Shown here: positions 46,751-56,873 of the stretch, in pieces
Position numbering within the stretch: position 1 is the stretch's first letter
How the letters are laid out: the number at the start of each line of letters is the position of its first letter
Assembly: GCF_001431045.1 (NCBI RefSeq)
Contig: NZ_BCLE01000032.1
Coordinates: 45,962 to 109,961 of the forward strand
DNA length: 64,000 bases
Direction: 5' to 3'
Origin: Streptococcus orisasini
Lineage (GTDB): Bacteria; Bacillota; Bacilli; Lactobacillales; Streptococcaceae
Translations under genes and position numbers: made by a program
The notes under the pieces: model-generated
Database searches by the model: none
Told to the model about the DNA's origin: nothing
Seen by the model: the letters and a program-made list of their open reading frames with translations, nothing else

Positions 46751-48103
46751 ATGACAAAAAATGACGAAATTTTTTGGAATAGGGTCTTAGAACTTGCACA
46801 AAGTCAATTAAAACAAGCTACATTTGATTTTTTTGTTTCAGATGCTAAACTACAAAAAATTGAAGGAAACACAGCTACCATTCTGATTGATGATATGAAA
46901 AAGCTGTTTTGGGAAAAAAATCTGCAGCCTGTTGTATTAACAGCTGGTTTTGAAGTTTTCAACACCGAAATTTCTATCAAATACGTTTCTGAAGAGGAGC
47001 AACTGCAGGCAAACACTTCTTCTCAAACTACAGTTACGGGAACTTCTGCCAGACCGCTGCCAATTGTGCAAAACGATCTTAATCCAAAATACAGTTTTGA
47101 TAATTTTGTAATTGGTGATGAAAATCGCTGGGCCTTTACAGCTTCTGTGTCTGTAGCAGATCTTCCGGGAACAACTTACAATCCTCTTTTTATTTACGGA
47201 GGACCCGGTTTAGGTAAAACCCACCTTTTAAATGCTATTGGCAATGCGGTTTTGGCTAATAATCCTAATGCTCGGATCAAATATATTTCTGCTGAAAATT
47301 TCATCAATGAATTTGTTGTCCACATCAGGCTGCAAAATATGGATGAACTTAAACAAAAATTTCGGAACTTAGATTTACTGCTGATTGATGATATCCAATC
47401 TTTGGCCAAGAAAAGTTTGGCTGCCACGCAGGAAGAATTTTTCAACACCTTTAATGCCCTTCACGATAACAATAAACAAATTGTGCTAACCAGCGACCGA
47501 ACACCAGATGATCTCAACGATTTGGAGCAGCGTTTGGTCACGCGCTTTAAATGGGGATTGACGGTTAATATTACACCACCTGATTTTGAAACCCGCGTCG
47601 CTATTTTAAATAATAAAATTCAAGAATATAATTACAGCTTCCAGTCAGAAACTATTGAATATCTGGCAGGACAGTTTGATTCTAATGTCCGGGATTTGGA
47701 AGGTGCTTTAAAAGATATTAGTCTGGTGGCCAATTACAGAAATCTTGATGTTATAACTGTTGAAGTCGCAGCAGAAGCCATTAGAGCCAGAAAGCAAGAC
47801 AGCAGTCCTAAGATGATTGTTATTCCTATTGAAGACATTCAAAAGCAGGTAGGAAAATTTTACGGCGTAACAGTCAAGGAAATCAAATCAACCAAACGGA
47901 CGCAAAACATTGTTCTGGCACGTCAGGTTGGCATGTATTTAGCGCGTGAAATGACCGACAACAGCCTTCCAAAAATCGGGAAAGAATTTGGCGGACGAGA
48001 CCATTCTACAGTGCTGCATGCCTACAACAAAATCAAAAATATGCTGGCTCAGGATGACAGCCTCAAAATTGAACTAGAGACTATCAAAAACAAAATAAAA
48101 TAG
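46751..48103 (+). CDS. dnaA: Chromosomal replication initiator protein DnaA
   Basis: An AAA+ ATPase that binds DnaA boxes and opens oriC. It has 450 residues: domain I (1-80), a short linker, domain III with Walker [10 protein letters not shown] (150-158), Walker [11 protein letters not shown], and domain IV helix-turn-helix with the signature [15 protein letters not shown] (about 413-427). It starts after AGGAG. DnaA-box clusters lie both upstream and downstream, so it sits inside the bipartite origin. Confidence 0.98.
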   Translation: MTKNDEIFWNRVLELAQSQLKQATFDFFVSDAKLQKIEGNTATILIDDMKKLFWEKNLQPVVLTAGFEVFNTEISIKYVSEEEQLQANTSSQTTVTGTSARPLPIVQNDLNPKYSFDNFVIGDENRWAFTASVSVADLPGTTYNPLFIYGGPGLGKTHLLNAIGNAVLANNPNARIKYISAENFINEFVVHIRLQNMDELKQKFRNLDLLLIDDIQSLAKKSLAATQEEFFNTFNALHDNNKQIVLTSDRTPDDLNDLEQRLVTRFKWGLTVNITPPDFETRVAILNNKIQEYNYSFQSETIEYLAGQFDSNVRDLEGALKDISLVANYRNLDVITVEVAAEAIRARKQDSSPKMIVIPIEDIQKQVGKFYGVTVKEIKSTKRTQNIVLARQVGMYLAREMTDNSLPKIGKEFGGRDHSTVLHAYNKIKNMLAQDDSLKIELETIKNKIK

Positions 48104-48107
48104 AGCC

Positions 48108-48238
48108 TGTGAATAAGTCTGACAGAAAGATTTTTTTATCCACAAGTTGTGAACAAGTCTTAAGCTAAGCAGTAGCTTAGTTTCTCAGACTTATCCGCAC
48201 TGTACACAAGGCCTACTACCACTACTAACTTAATACTT
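48108..48238. other. oriC: oriC, right DnaA-box cluster and DnaA-trio-like unwinding tract
   Basis: The dnaA-dnaN gap contains TGTGAATAA (48108), perfect TTATCCACA (48136-48144), TTATCCGCA (48191-48199) and TGTACACAA (48201-48209). After a GGCC clamp, the triplet run TACTACCACTACTAACTTA (48214-48232) and TATAAAATAAA follow. This is the arrangement of box, GC clamp, DnaA-trio repeats and AT-rich tract described for the Bacillus basal unwinding system. It is the likely site of strand opening. Confidence 0.85.
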
Positions 48239-48258
48239 ATAAAATAAAGGAGTTTTCC

Positions 48259-49395
48259 ATGATTAAATTTTCAATCAATAAAACATTTTTCTTACAAGCT
48301 CTAAATGCAACTAAACGAGCTATTAGTTCTAAAAATGCCATTCCTATTCTTTCCAGCTTAAAAATAGAAGTACATTCTCAATCAATTGTCCTAACAGGTT
48401 CTAATGGTCAGATTTCTATTGAAAATACCATTTCAGCTGATGATGAAAATGCAGGGCTTCTCATTACTTCTTCAGGTTCAATCCTGCTTGAAGCTAATTT
48501 CTTTATTAATGTTGTTTCTAGTCTGCCAGATGTCACTTTAGATTTTGAAGAAATTGAACAGCATCAAGTTGTTTTAAACAGCGGTAAGTCAGAAATCACT
48601 CTTAAAGGAAAAGATGTTGAACAATATCCGCGTTTGCAGGAAGTTGTCACCAACAATCCTTTAATCTTGGAAACAAAACTGTTGAAAACAATTATTTCAG
48701 AAACGGCTTTTGCTGCCAGCACACAGGAAAGTCGTCCAATTTTAACTGGTGTTCATTTGGTTTTGACCAATCATAAAGAATTTAAGGCTGTTGCAACGGA
48801 TTCTCACCGTATGAGTCAGCGTAAACTAACTTTAGAAAATTCAACTGATGATTTTGATGTTGTTATCCCTAGCCGTTCTTTGCGTGAATTTGCAGCGGTT
48901 TTCACAGAAGATGTGGAATCTGTGGAAGTATTTTTCTCCAGCAGCCAAATCCTCTTTAGAAGTGAAAATATCAGTTTTTACACTCGTTTGTTAGAAGGTA
49001 ACTATCCAGATACCGATCGTCTGCTGGCCAATAATTTTGAAACTGAAGTTGTTTTTAATACTAACTCTCTGCGCTATGCCATGGAACGTGCTCATCTTAT
49101 TTCCAATGCCACTCAAAATGGTACTGTTAAATTAGAAATTATCAACAACCAGGTGACAGCACATGTTAATTCCCCTGAAGTTGGTAAAGTTAATGAAGAA
49201 TTGGATATTGAAGAGGTATCTGGCAGTGATTTAACGATTAGTTTCAATCCGACTTATCTGATTGAAGCCTTAAAGGCACTTAAGAGTGAGACCGTAACTA
49301 TTCGTTTTATTTCTCCTATTCGTCCTTTCACCTTGACACCAGGCGATGACAGTGAAAACTTTATTCAGCTGATTACACCTGTTCGTACTAACTAA
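48259..49395 (+). CDS. dnaN: DNA polymerase III beta subunit (sliding clamp)
   Basis: A ring-shaped processivity clamp for DNA polymerase. It has 378 residues with three similar domains. Conserved ESRPILTGVHL, ATDSHRMSQRK and the C-terminal QLITPVRTN are intact. AAAGGAG precedes the ATG. The promoter is probably within the right origin cluster (TATAAAAT). Terminator at 49394. Confidence 0.97.
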   Translation: MIKFSINKTFFLQALNATKRAISSKNAIPILSSLKIEVHSQSIVLTGSNGQISIENTISADDENAGLLITSSGSILLEANFFINVVSSLPDVTLDFEEIEQHQVVLNSGKSEITLKGKDVEQYPRLQEVVTNNPLILETKLLKTIISETAFAASTQESRPILTGVHLVLTNHKEFKAVATDSHRMSQRKLTLENSTDDFDVVIPSRSLREFAAVFTEDVESVEVFFSSSQILFRSENISFYTRLLEGNYPDTDRLLANNFETEVVFNTNSLRYAMERAHLISNATQNGTVKLEIINNQVTAHVNSPEVGKVNEELDIEEVSGSDLTISFNPTYLIEALKALKSETVTIRFISPIRPFTLTPGDDSENFIQLITPVRTN

Positions 49396-49420
49396 AAATG
49401 ACGCCTGAGGGCGTTATTTT
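49394..49420 (+). terminator. Terminator of dnaN
   Basis: ACGCC (49401-49405), loop TGAG, GGCGT (49410-49414), flanked by AAAAAT and TATTTTTA. It abuts the promoter of the next gene. Confidence 0.75.
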
Positions 49421-49428
49421 TATCAATA

Positions 49429-49437
49429 TGATATAAT
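49429..49437 (+). promoter_or_regulatory. Extended -10 promoter abutting the lipid kinase start codon
   Basis: TGA-TATAAT ends seven bases before ATG 49445 (AAACAAC between). There is no Shine-Dalgarno sequence, and the dnaN terminator just upstream excludes read-through as the main source of transcript. Leaderless candidate. Confidence 0.65.
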
Positions 49438-49444
49438 AAACAAC

Positions 49445-50323
49445 ATGCTTTATATTCTTGTAAATCCAAATGCAGGAGATAAAAAAGGCTTAAAAAAAGC
49501 GATAATGATTCAAAAAACTTATCCACAGTTTAAGGCAAAAATTTATCTGACCCAGTGTGCCGATGATGAAATCAACCAGTTGACTCAAATTCTGGCTAGT
49601 TACCAATCTAATCAGGATCAGCTGCTAATCATTGGCGGAGACGGTACGCTGTCAAAAGTTCTCTTGGCCTTGCCAAAAGACATTCCTTTTGCTTATCTGG
49701 CTTCTGGTTCTGGAAATGACTTTAACCGCAGTTTGCCAGCAAGCCTGGAAACGATCATGGAAGCTCTGCAAAAGCGTAGGACACAAACGATTTCTGTCTT
49801 TCAATCAGCTAATCATCTGATTTTAAACAGTTTGGGGTTTGGTTTTGATGCACGTGTCATCTCCTACTCTCAACATTCTTCTTTAAAACGGTGGCTGAAT
49901 CAGTTTGGTTTGGGAAAACTAACCTATTTGTTATTAGGCATACGTTCTGCTTTCAGCCGTAAAAGCGTCTCTTTAACAATTAAGGATGCCAAAGGGCACT
50001 CGCAAAAATTGTCTGATTTATTTTTGTTTGTTTTAGCCAATACTGCTTATTTTGGAGGCGGTATTATGATTTGGCCAGAAGCTTCTGTTAAAACGAATCA
50101 GATCGATTTGGTTTATCTGAAAAAGGGAACAGTGTTTCAAAATATCCAAGGATTGCTGGCTCTAGTGTTGAAAAAACATCAAAAAAGTTCTCGTTTAAAA
50201 CATGAGTCTTACACGGAATTAACCTTAGACTGCTATAAACCGACAGCTGCTCAGGTTGATGGTGAACTGACTGAGATTGTTAGAGAAACCTTCACATGTC
50301 AAAAGAGGAAAATATATCTTTGA
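49445..50323 (+). CDS. Diacylglycerol kinase-like lipid kinase (YegS/DagK family)
   Basis: A 292-residue protein of the DAGK catalytic superfamily, which phosphorylates diacylglycerol or related lipids, returning them to phosphatidic acid. The nucleotide-binding signature IIGGDGTLSKVL (about 60-71), ASGSGNDFNRSL and the C-terminal QVDGELTE are visible, so it should be active. No ribosome-binding site precedes the ATG. A perfect DnaA box (TTATCCACA, 49519-49527) happens to lie inside the gene. It overlaps nothing; the next gene starts 15 bases after its stop. Confidence 0.88.
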   Translation: MLYILVNPNAGDKKGLKKAIMIQKTYPQFKAKIYLTQCADDEINQLTQILASYQSNQDQLLIIGGDGTLSKVLLALPKDIPFAYLASGSGNDFNRSLPASLETIMEALQKRRTQTISVFQSANHLILNSLGFGFDARVISYSQHSSLKRWLNQFGLGKLTYLLLGIRSAFSRKSVSLTIKDAKGHSQKLSDLFLFVLANTAYFGGGIMIWPEASVKTNQIDLVYLKKGTVFQNIQGLLALVLKKHQKSSRLKHESYTELTLDCYKPTAAQVDGELTEIVRETFTCQKRKIYL

Positions 50324-50337
50324 AAGGAAAAAATACC

Positions 50338-50529
50338 ATGTATGATTTAGGAAGTTTTGTGGAAATGAAAAAGCCGCATGCCTGTACCATCAAGTCAACT
50401 GGTAAAAAGGCTAATTGCTGGGAAGTCATGCGCCTGGGAGCTGATATTAAAATTCGCTGTACTAATTGTGATCATGTCGTCATGATGAGCAGGCATGATT
50501 TTGAGCGAAAGATGAAGAAAGTCTTATAA
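50338..50529 (+). CDS. DUF951 family small protein
   Basis: A 63-residue protein starting MYDLGSFVEMKKPHACTIKS, with a zinc-ribbon-like pair CxxC (IRCTNCDHVV near 41-50) and the conserved HAC and CWEVMRLGADIKI. DUF951 is broadly conserved next to ychF or dnaN in Firmicutes; function unknown. AAAGGAAAAA precedes the ATG at 50338; the frame extends to 50296 but overlaps the lipid kinase gene without a site. Confidence 0.88.
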   Translation: MYDLGSFVEMKKPHACTIKSTGKKANCWEVMRLGADIKIRCTNCDHVVMMSRHDFERKMKKVL

Positions 50530-50531
50530 AA

Positions 50532-50642
50532 ATGTCGCGCAACTTAAAAAGACTTGTTAAATCAGTGTTTTTTACAGAAAAAGCAAGCATTGGTTGCGCA
50601 ATTTTAACGGTTCTTTTGCTCACAGTTGCTAGTAAGCATTAA
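50532..50642 (+). CDS. Possible 36-residue membrane microprotein
   Basis: An ATG two bases after the DUF951 stop opens a 36-codon frame: MSRNLKRLVKSVFFTEKASI followed by the hydrophobic GCAILTVLLLTVASKH. A basic N-terminus and one helix of about 15-17 residues are consistent with a small membrane protein. The ribosome-binding site is weak, and I do not recognise a family. GCGCAAC (50536-50542) and GTTGCGC (50593-50599) form an inverted repeat within it. It could also be non-coding. Confidence 0.35.
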   Translation: MSRNLKRLVKSVFFTEKASIGCAILTVLLLTVASKH

Positions 50643-50680
50643 ACAAAAGATTTATGATAGGGAGGAGAAGGAGGGCTACT

Positions 50681-51094
50681 GTGTTACAATTTTCAAATCA
50701 ATTAAAAAAATTACGAACTGAGCGTGAACTTTCGCAAGAAGAACTGGCCAATCAACTTTTCATCTCCCGTCAAGCGATTTTCGCAGTAGCTGATTGAATG
50801 TTCACATCGCTATTCTCGTGACCATTCTAATCAGCCTTGCGGGGGTGCGACGACGAAATCATAGATTTCTGTCTTACCGCCAAATGGGAGAATGGCGAAG
50901 CAACGCCTGATATGAACAATCTGGTAAAACTGGCAGAGATTTTTGAAGTTAGCCTAGATAAGCTTGTTTTAGGCAAAGATGAAAAAGTTGTTGAGAATGC
51001 TGTGAATAAAAAAGCTGAAAAACAGATGAACGGCTGGGAATTTTTAGTAAACTATTGGTGGATGTTATTTCCTCTTGGAGGATTGGTGTTATAG
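50681..51094 (+). pseudogene. XRE-family regulator interrupted by a ~99-bp insertion
   Basis: A GTG start with a strong ribosome-binding site (GGAGAAGGAGGG) opens a helix-turn-helix protein, FSNQLKKLRTERELSQEELA then NQLFISRQAI, which stops at TGA 50795. The expected continuation, KWENGEATPDMNNLVKLAEI, resumes in the same frame at 50882 and runs to 51094 (FLVNYWWMLFPLGGLVL). Removing about 99 bases (50781-50879) rejoins RQAIS to KWENG exactly. The protein is broken unless the second part is made from an internal start. It would have been a membrane-linked XRE regulator. Confidence 0.85.
50781..50879. mobile_element. ~99-bp insertion inside the XRE gene
   Basis: The segment separates two halves of an otherwise intact XRE gene and is more GC-rich than its surroundings (GCGGGGGTGCGACGACG). 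No clear terminal inverted repeats or target duplication are seen. On the - strand it carries the end of a frame reading EIYDFVVAPPQG and stop. It may be a small repeat or a transposon-derived fragment; identity unresolved. Confidence 0.5.
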
Positions 51095-51125
51095 TTTTTG
51101 AGGGGGCTTGCTGAGATTTTACATT

Positions 51126-51155
51126 AAGCTTGTTAATTGGCAAGCTTTTTCTTAT
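51126..51155 (+). terminator. Terminator after the XRE pseudogene
   Basis: AAGCTTG (51126-51132) pairs with CAAGCTT (51141-51147), followed by TTTCTT. Confidence 0.75.
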
Positions 51156-51206
51156 CTTTTTTGCTATAATAATCATGATTGAATAAAATAACGGAGATTA
51201 AAATTT

Positions 51207-52322
51207 ATGGCTTTAACGGCAGGTATTGTTGGTTTGCCTAATGTTGGGAAATCAACTCTTTTTAATGCAATTACAAAGGCGGGAGCAGAAGCTGCCAACT
51301 ATCCTTTTGCAACAATTGATCCTAATGTTGGCATGGTTGAAGTGCCGGATGCACGGCTGCAAAAACTGACAGAATTGGTACAACCTAAAAAAACTGTTCC
51401 GACAACTTTTGAATTTACTGATATCGCAGGTATTGTCAAAGGTGCTTCCAAAGGGGAGGGATTGGGCAATAAATTTTTGGCCAATATCCGTGAGGTGGAT
51501 GCCATTGTTCATGTTGTCCGTGCTTTTGATGATGAAAATGTCATGCGTGAACAGGGCCGTGAGTCGGCTTTTGTTGATCCCATAGCAGATATTGAAACGA
51601 TTAATCTCGAATTGATTTTAGCCGATTTGGAATCTGTTAATAAACGCTATGCGCGTGTGGAAAAAATTGCTCGGACTCAAAAAGATAAGGATTCTGTAGC
51701 TGAATTTAAGGTACTTGAAAAAATTAAGCCAGTTCTTGAAGATGGCAAATCTGCTAGAACTATTGAGTTTACAGAAGATGAACAAAAGATTGTTAAAGGC
51801 TTGTTTTTGCTGACAACGAAACCAGTGCTCTATGTAGCCAATGTGGACGAAGATAAGGTTGCTAATCCTGATGATATTGAATATGTTCAGCAAATTTGTG
51901 ATTTTGCAGCAACTGAAAAAGCTGAAGTTGTTGTGATTTCAGCGCGTGCTGAAGAAGAAATTTCAGAACTTGATGATGAGGACAGAGCTGAATTTTTAGA
52001 AGCTATGGGCTTGGAAGAATCTGGTGTTGATAAGTTGACACGAGCTGCTTATCATTTACTTGGGCTTGGCACCTACTTTACAGCAGGTGAAAAAGAAGTC
52101 CGTGCTTGGACCTTCAAACGTGGTATCAAAGCACCTCAAGCGGCAGGAATAATTCACTCTGATTTTGAAAAAGGCTTTATCCGTGCTGTGACGATGTCTT
52201 ATGATGATCTCATTCATTATGGATCTGAAAAAGCTGTTAAAGAGGCTGGGCGCCTCCGTGAAGAAGGTAAAGATTACGTAGTTCAGGATGGCGACATCAT
52301 GGAATTTCGTTTTAATGTTTAA
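51207..52322 (+). CDS. ychF: Redox-regulated ATPase/GTPase YchF
   Basis: A translation-associated OBG-family P-loop protein that prefers ATP and binds ribosomes. It has 371 residues: G1 [15 protein letters not shown] (8-22), DIAG switch, the NVDE specificity region (NxxE rather than NKxD), and the C-terminal TGS domain with [20 protein letters not shown]. It starts after CGGAG. It is followed by a terminator, so it is separate from pth. Confidence 0.96.
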   Translation: MALTAGIVGLPNVGKSTLFNAITKAGAEAANYPFATIDPNVGMVEVPDARLQKLTELVQPKKTVPTTFEFTDIAGIVKGASKGEGLGNKFLANIREVDAIVHVVRAFDDENVMREQGRESAFVDPIADIETINLELILADLESVNKRYARVEKIARTQKDKDSVAEFKVLEKIKPVLEDGKSARTIEFTEDEQKIVKGLFLLTTKPVLYVANVDEDKVANPDDIEYVQQICDFAATEKAEVVVISARAEEEISELDDEDRAEFLEAMGLEESGVDKLTRAAYHLLGLGTYFTAGEKEVRAWTFKRGIKAPQAAGIIHSDFEKGFIRAVTMSYDDLIHYGSEKAVKEAGRLREEGKDYVVQDGDIMEFRFNV

Positions 52323-52360
52323 AGTACTAAGAAGAACTATAAAAAATCACTTATAACCTA

Positions 52361-52394
52361 AAAAGAGTTGGGAATTTTTCCCAGCTCCCTTTTG
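52361..52394 (+). terminator. Terminator of ychF
   Basis: AAAAGAGTTGGGAA (52361-52374) pairs with TTCCCAGCTCCCTTTT (about 52378-52393) with a short T loop. It is another member of the GGCTGGGA-like hairpin family. Confidence 0.8.
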
Positions 52395-52411
52395 GTCTTT
52401 GAGAGGAAAAA

Positions 52412-52981
52412 ATGACAAAATTGATTGTTGGATTAGGTAATCCAGGAAGCAAATACCAAGAAACAAAACATAATGTTGGATTTATGACGGTTGACAAAAT
52501 TGTCAAGTCTTTGAATATCAGCTTTACAGAAAATAAAGTCTTTAAAGCAGAAGAAGCGAATACTTTTATTAATGGTGAAAAAGTTTATTTTATTAAGCCG
52601 ACTACCTTTATGAATGCCAGCGGTCTAGCTATTAGAGCTTTTTTAGCTTATTATAATTTAAGACCGAATGATTTACTCGTTATTTATGATGATTTGGATA
52701 TGGAAGTGGGGAAAATCCGCTTTCGCCAGAAAGGCTCTGCGGGTGGACATAATGGGATTAAAAGTATAATTAAAGAACTGGGAACACAAGAGTTTGACCG
52801 AGTTAAAATTGGGATTGGCCGTCCTCAAGCTAAAATGAGTGTTGTTCACCACGTTCTTGGAAAGTTTGATAAAGATGACTACATAACCATTTTAAAGACA
52901 ATTGACAAAGTTGACGAAGCTGTAAAGTATTATTTACAGACCGAAGATTTCAATATGACCATGCAAAAATTTAATGGATAA
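52412..52981 (+). CDS. pth: Peptidyl-tRNA hydrolase
   Basis: It hydrolyses peptidyl-tRNA released from stalled ribosomes. It has 189 residues; [19 protein letters not shown] (6-24) contains the catalytic histidine near 20, and [17 protein letters not shown] and D-containing DDLDMEVG are conserved. The stop overlaps the start of mfd (ATGGATAA), the usual pth-mfd coupling. Confidence 0.96.
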   Translation: MTKLIVGLGNPGSKYQETKHNVGFMTVDKIVKSLNISFTENKVFKAEEANTFINGEKVYFIKPTTFMNASGLAIRAFLAYYNLRPNDLLVIYDDLDMEVGKIRFRQKGSAGGHNGIKSIIKELGTQEFDRVKIGIGRPQAKMSVVHHVLGKFDKDDYITILKTIDKVDEAVKYYLQTEDFNMTMQKFNG

Positions 52982-55900
52982 AATGAACATCATTGATTTA
53001 TTTAAAGAAAATACTAAACTTAAAAAATTGACGGAGCAGCTGTCTGTTTCTAACAGACAGTTAATAACAGGATTGTCAAACGCTAGTAAGGCTTTGGCAA
53101 TGGCAGCAGTATGGAGTGGCTACAAAGGCAAAATAGTCATTGTTACTTCAACGCAAAATGAGGCTGAAAGGCTGTCAGATGATTTAATCGGTTTGATAGG
53201 CGAAGAAAAAGTCTATCGTTTTTTTGCTGATGATGCAGCAGCGGCTGAATTTATTTTTGCATCTCGGGACAAGACAAATTCTCGTGTCAAGAGCCTGAAT
53301 TTCCTGTTGGATGAGCAAAAAGAAGGTATTTTAGTTACCAGTATTGCAGGAACTCGGATTTTGCTGCCAAATCCCAAAAATTATCAAGCTGCTAGATTAA
53401 AACTAGCTGTTGGTGAAGAATATGACCTTGACAACCTTGTAAAGCACTTGTCAAATAGTGGTTATGAAAAAGTAGCTCAGGTTTATAATCCAGGAGAGTT
53501 CAGTAAAAGAGGGGATATTTTAGATATCTACGAAATTGAGCAGGAACTGCCTTATCGTCTTGAGTTCTTTGGTGATGAAATAGATGGTATTCGTACCTTT
53601 GATGTTGATAGCCAAAAATCCCTTACTAATCTTGATTCCTTCATTTTAACACCGTCTGATGACATTGTTCTTACGGAAGGTGATTTTGAGCGTGCCTGCC
53701 GCCAGTTGGAGAAGCTTCCCCCTACTGCCAGTGAGAATTTAAAATCTTATTTTGAAGAAGTCGCAGCGGTTACAAAAGAACACCAGCGGCATCAGGATAT
53801 TAGAAAATTTCTATCCTTTTTCTATCAAAAAGAATGGACGCTGCTGGATTACCTGCCTAAACAAACACCTGTCTTTTTTGATGATTTCCAAAAGATTATA
53901 GACAAAAACAGTCATTTTGATTTGGATGCTGCCGCTCTTTTGACAGAGGATTTACAAAATAGTAAAGCAGTGTCAAGCTTATCTTATTTTGCAGATACTT
54001 ATAGATATTTGCGGCAGTATCAACCCGCTGTTTTCTTTTCAAATTTCCATAAAGGATTGGGAAATCTAAAGTTCGACTATATCCATAACTTTACACAGTA
54101 TCCCATGCAGGAGTTCTTTAATCAGTTTCCTTTATTGGTCAGTGAAATCGAGCGTTATCAGAAATCTGGCGCTACAGTTCTTTTACAGACAGATTCACAG
54201 CTTAGTCAAGAACGTTTACAAGAAACTTTACAGGAATATCATTTGACTTTACCTATTAGTAAAACTGATGAGATTCTTGAAAATCAAGCTCAGCTGATTA
54301 TTGGAAATCTGTCCAGCGGATTTTATTTTGCTGATGAAAAGGTAGCTCTTATCACTGAGCGTGAAATTTTCCATAAAAAAATCAAGCGCAAAATCCGTCG
54401 TAAGACTGTCAGCAATGCTGAACGCCTTAAAGATTACAATGAGTTGGAAAAGGGAGACTATGTTGTTCATAATGTTCATGGAATTGGTCGTTTTCTGGGA
54501 ATTGAAACCATTGAGGTATCAGGTGTTCATCGTGATTATTTAACCATCCAGTATCAAAATTCTGACCGTATTTCTATTCCTGTCGAACAGATAGAAATGC
54601 TGTCAAAATATGTTGCCAGTGATGGAAAAGAACCAAAGATTAATAAGCTGAACGATGGTCGTTTTCAAAGAGCTAAACAAAAGGTATCGCGTCAGGTTGA
54701 AGATATCGCTGATGACCTTTTGAAACTATATGCTGAACGCAGCCAGTTAAAGGGCTTTGCTTTTTCTCATGATGATGACAGTCAAGAAGCCTTTGATAAT
54801 CATTTTTCCTACGTTGAAACTGAGGATCAGCTAAGGTCTATTCAGGAAGTTAAAAAAGACATGGAAAAAGAGCAGCCCATGGATCGTTTGCTTGTTGGGG
54901 ATGTTGGTTTTGGAAAAACAGAAGTTGCCATGCGAGCAGCTTTCAAGGCTGTCAACGATGGCAAGCAAGTAGCTGTTTTGGTACCGACAACTGTTCTGGC
55001 TCAACAGCATTACAATAATTTCAAAGAACGTTTTGAAAATTTTCCAGTTAATGTTGATGTTATGAGCCGTTTTAAGACAAAAGCAGAGCAGCAAGAAACC
55101 CTGAAAAAATTGGCAAAGGGTCAGGTTGACATCATTATTGGTACCCACCGCCTGCTTTCTAAAGATGTTGTTTTTAAAGATTTAGGTTTTCTGGTTATTG
55201 ATGAGGAACAACGCTTTGGTGTGAAGCACAAGGAAACGCTGAAAAAACTGAAGACAAAAGTTGATGTCTTAACCTTGACAGCTACACCAATTCCACGAAC
55301 CCTGCACATGTCTATGCTTGGAATACGTGATTTATCTGTTATCGAAACACCTCCCACTAACCGCTATCCTGTCCAGACTTATGTTATGGAAAACAATCAA
55401 GGAGTCATTCGTGAGGCTATTATGCGTGAAATTGACCGCGGTGGCCAGGTGTTCTATGTTTACAACAAAGTTGACACGATTGACAGGAAAGTCTCAGAGC
55501 TTCAGGAATTAGTTCCAGAAGCCAGCATTGGTTTTGTTCATGGACAAATGAGTGAAATTCAGCTTGAAAATACCTTGATGGATTTTATCAACGGTGACTA
55601 TGATATTTTAGTGACAACGACGATCATTGAGACGGGTGTTGATATTTCAAATGTTAATACACTTTTTATTGAAAATGCAGATCATATGGGACTGTCAACG
55701 CTGTATCAGCTTCGGGGTCGTGTTGGCCGAAGCAGCCGTATCGCCTATGCCTATCTGATGTACCATCCTGATAAAATATTAACCGAAGTTTCAGAAAAAC
55801 GTTTGGAAGCCATCAAAGGATTTACAGAACTTGGTTCAGGCTTTAAAATTGCCATGCGGGATCTGTCTATCCGTGGTGCTGGAAATCTGCTAGGATCTTC

Positions 55901-56477
55901 ACAGAGCGGCTTTATTGATTCTGTGGGCTTTGAAATGTATTCGCAGCTGTTAGAAGAAGCTATTGCGGCAAAATTAGGAAAATCTCAGGCACGCTCCAAA
56001 GGAAATGCAGAAATCAATCTGCAAATTGATGCCTATTTGCCAGACAGCTACATTAGTGATGAACGGCAAAAAATAGATATTTACAAGAGAATCCGTGAAA
56101 TTGATGGCCGTGAAGATTATCAGGAACTTCAAGATGAGCTGATAGACCGTTTTGGCGAATATCCCGATCAGGTGGCTTACTTGCTGGAAATTGGTCTTGT
56201 TAAGTCCTATATGGATAAGGCTTTTGTGATTTTATTGGAGAAAAAAGACAATCGTATCAGTATTTTATTTGAAAAAGCCTCTCAGAAATTTTATCTGACG
56301 CAGGATTATTTTGAAGCCTTATCTAAAACTAGTCTTAAAGCTCAAATTAGCGAAGAAGAAGGACAGATTAAAATTATTTTTAATGTAAAAGCAAAGAAAG
56401 ATTACGAAATTTTGGAAGAACTGCTCAAATTTGGAGAAAGTTTAACTGAAATTAAAATGAGAAAAGCTGATCATTAA
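52974..56477 (+). CDS. mfd: Transcription-repair coupling factor
   Basis: An ATP-driven translocase that removes stalled RNA polymerase and recruits UvrA. It has 1167 residues: N-terminal UvrB-like module, RNA polymerase interaction domain ([20 protein letters not shown]), RecG-like motor with Walker [15 protein letters not shown] and [15 protein letters not shown] motif and C-terminal domain. Start is ATG 52974 or 52983; neither has a clear ribosome-binding site, so translation is probably coupled to pth. Confidence 0.95.
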   Translation: MDKMNIIDLFKENTKLKKLTEQLSVSNRQLITGLSNASKALAMAAVWSGYKGKIVIVTSTQNEAERLSDDLIGLIGEEKVYRFFADDAAAAEFIFASRDKTNSRVKSLNFLLDEQKEGILVTSIAGTRILLPNPKNYQAARLKLAVGEEYDLDNLVKHLSNSGYEKVAQVYNPGEFSKRGDILDIYEIEQELPYRLEFFGDEIDGIRTFDVDSQKSLTNLDSFILTPSDDIVLTEGDFERACRQLEKLPPTASENLKSYFEEVAAVTKEHQRHQDIRKFLSFFYQKEWTLLDYLPKQTPVFFDDFQKIIDKNSHFDLDAAALLTEDLQNSKAVSSLSYFADTYRYLRQYQPAVFFSNFHKGLGNLKFDYIHNFTQYPMQEFFNQFPLLVSEIERYQKSGATVLLQTDSQLSQERLQETLQEYHLTLPISKTDEILENQAQLIIGNLSSGFYFADEKVALITEREIFHKKIKRKIRRKTVSNAERLKDYNELEKGDYVVHNVHGIGRFLGIETIEVSGVHRDYLTIQYQNSDRISIPVEQIEMLSKYVASDGKEPKINKLNDGRFQRAKQKVSRQVEDIADDLLKLYAERSQLKGFAFSHDDDSQEAFDNHFSYVETEDQLRSIQEVKKDMEKEQPMDRLLVGDVGFGKTEVAMRAAFKAVNDGKQVAVLVPTTVLAQQHYNNFKERFENFPVNVDVMSRFKTKAEQQETLKKLAKGQVDIIIGTHRLLSKDVVFKDLGFLVIDEEQRFGVKHKETLKKLKTKVDVLTLTATPIPRTLHMSMLGIRDLSVIETPPTNRYPVQTYVMENNQGVIREAIMREIDRGGQVFYVYNKVDTIDRKVSELQELVPEASIGFVHGQMSEIQLENTLMDFINGDYDILVTTTIIETGVDISNVNTLFIENADHMGLSTLYQLRGRVGRSSRIAYAYLMYHPDKILTEVSEKRLEAIKGFTELGSGFKIAMRDLSIRGAGNLLGSSQSGFIDSVGFEMYSQLLEEAIAAKLGKSQARSKGNAEINLQIDAYLPDSYISDERQKIDIYKRIREIDGREDYQELQDELIDRFGEYPDQVAYLLEIGLVKSYMDKAFVILLEKKDNRISILFEKASQKFYLTQDYFEALSKTSLKAQISEEEGQIKIIFNVKAKKDYEILEELLKFGESLTEIKMRKADH

Positions 56478-56600
56478 GTTAAGGGTAACAAATTTTCTTG
56501 GCGGTCTTCAAGAAAAAATATAGGCGTGGTGCAGTCAAGCTCTTCCTATCTTTTTAAAAAGAAAAATGTTAGAATAAAAAAATAGACTCGAGGTGATTAG

Positions 56601-56873
56601 GTGAGATTAGATAAGTATTTGAAAGTATCCCGCATTATCAAGCGTCGTCCTGTAGCCAAGGAAGTAGCTGATAAGGGACGAATTAAAGTAAACGGTATTT
56701 TGGCTAAAAGTTCAACAGATTTAAAAATCAATGATACTGTTGAAATACGCTTTGGCAATAAATTGCTGACAGTCCGTGTTTTAGAAATGAAAGACAGCAC
56801 TAAAAAAGATGATGCTGCTAACATGTATGAAATCATAAGTGAGACGAGGATTGAACCAAATGGAGAAACCTAA
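56601..56873 (+). CDS. rqcP: Ribosome-associated quality control protein RqcP (YabO)
   Basis: A small S4-domain protein that works with RqcH on split 50S subunits carrying stalled peptidyl-tRNA. It has 90 residues: [20 protein letters not shown] and [20 protein letters not shown] are diagnostic. The start is GTG after CGAGGTGATT. It overlaps divIC by 14 bases. Confidence 0.9.
   Translation: MRLDKYLKVSRIIKRRPVAKEVADKGRIKVNGILAKSSTDLKINDTVEIRFGNKLLTVRVLEMKDSTKKDDAANMYEIISETRIEPNGET

Noticed and set aside
49519..49527. Perfect DnaA box as part of oriC
   Set aside because: It is isolated inside the lipid kinase reading frame, 1.3 kb past the origin cluster; one isolated box is expected by chance or titration. 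Recorded only in the gene entry.
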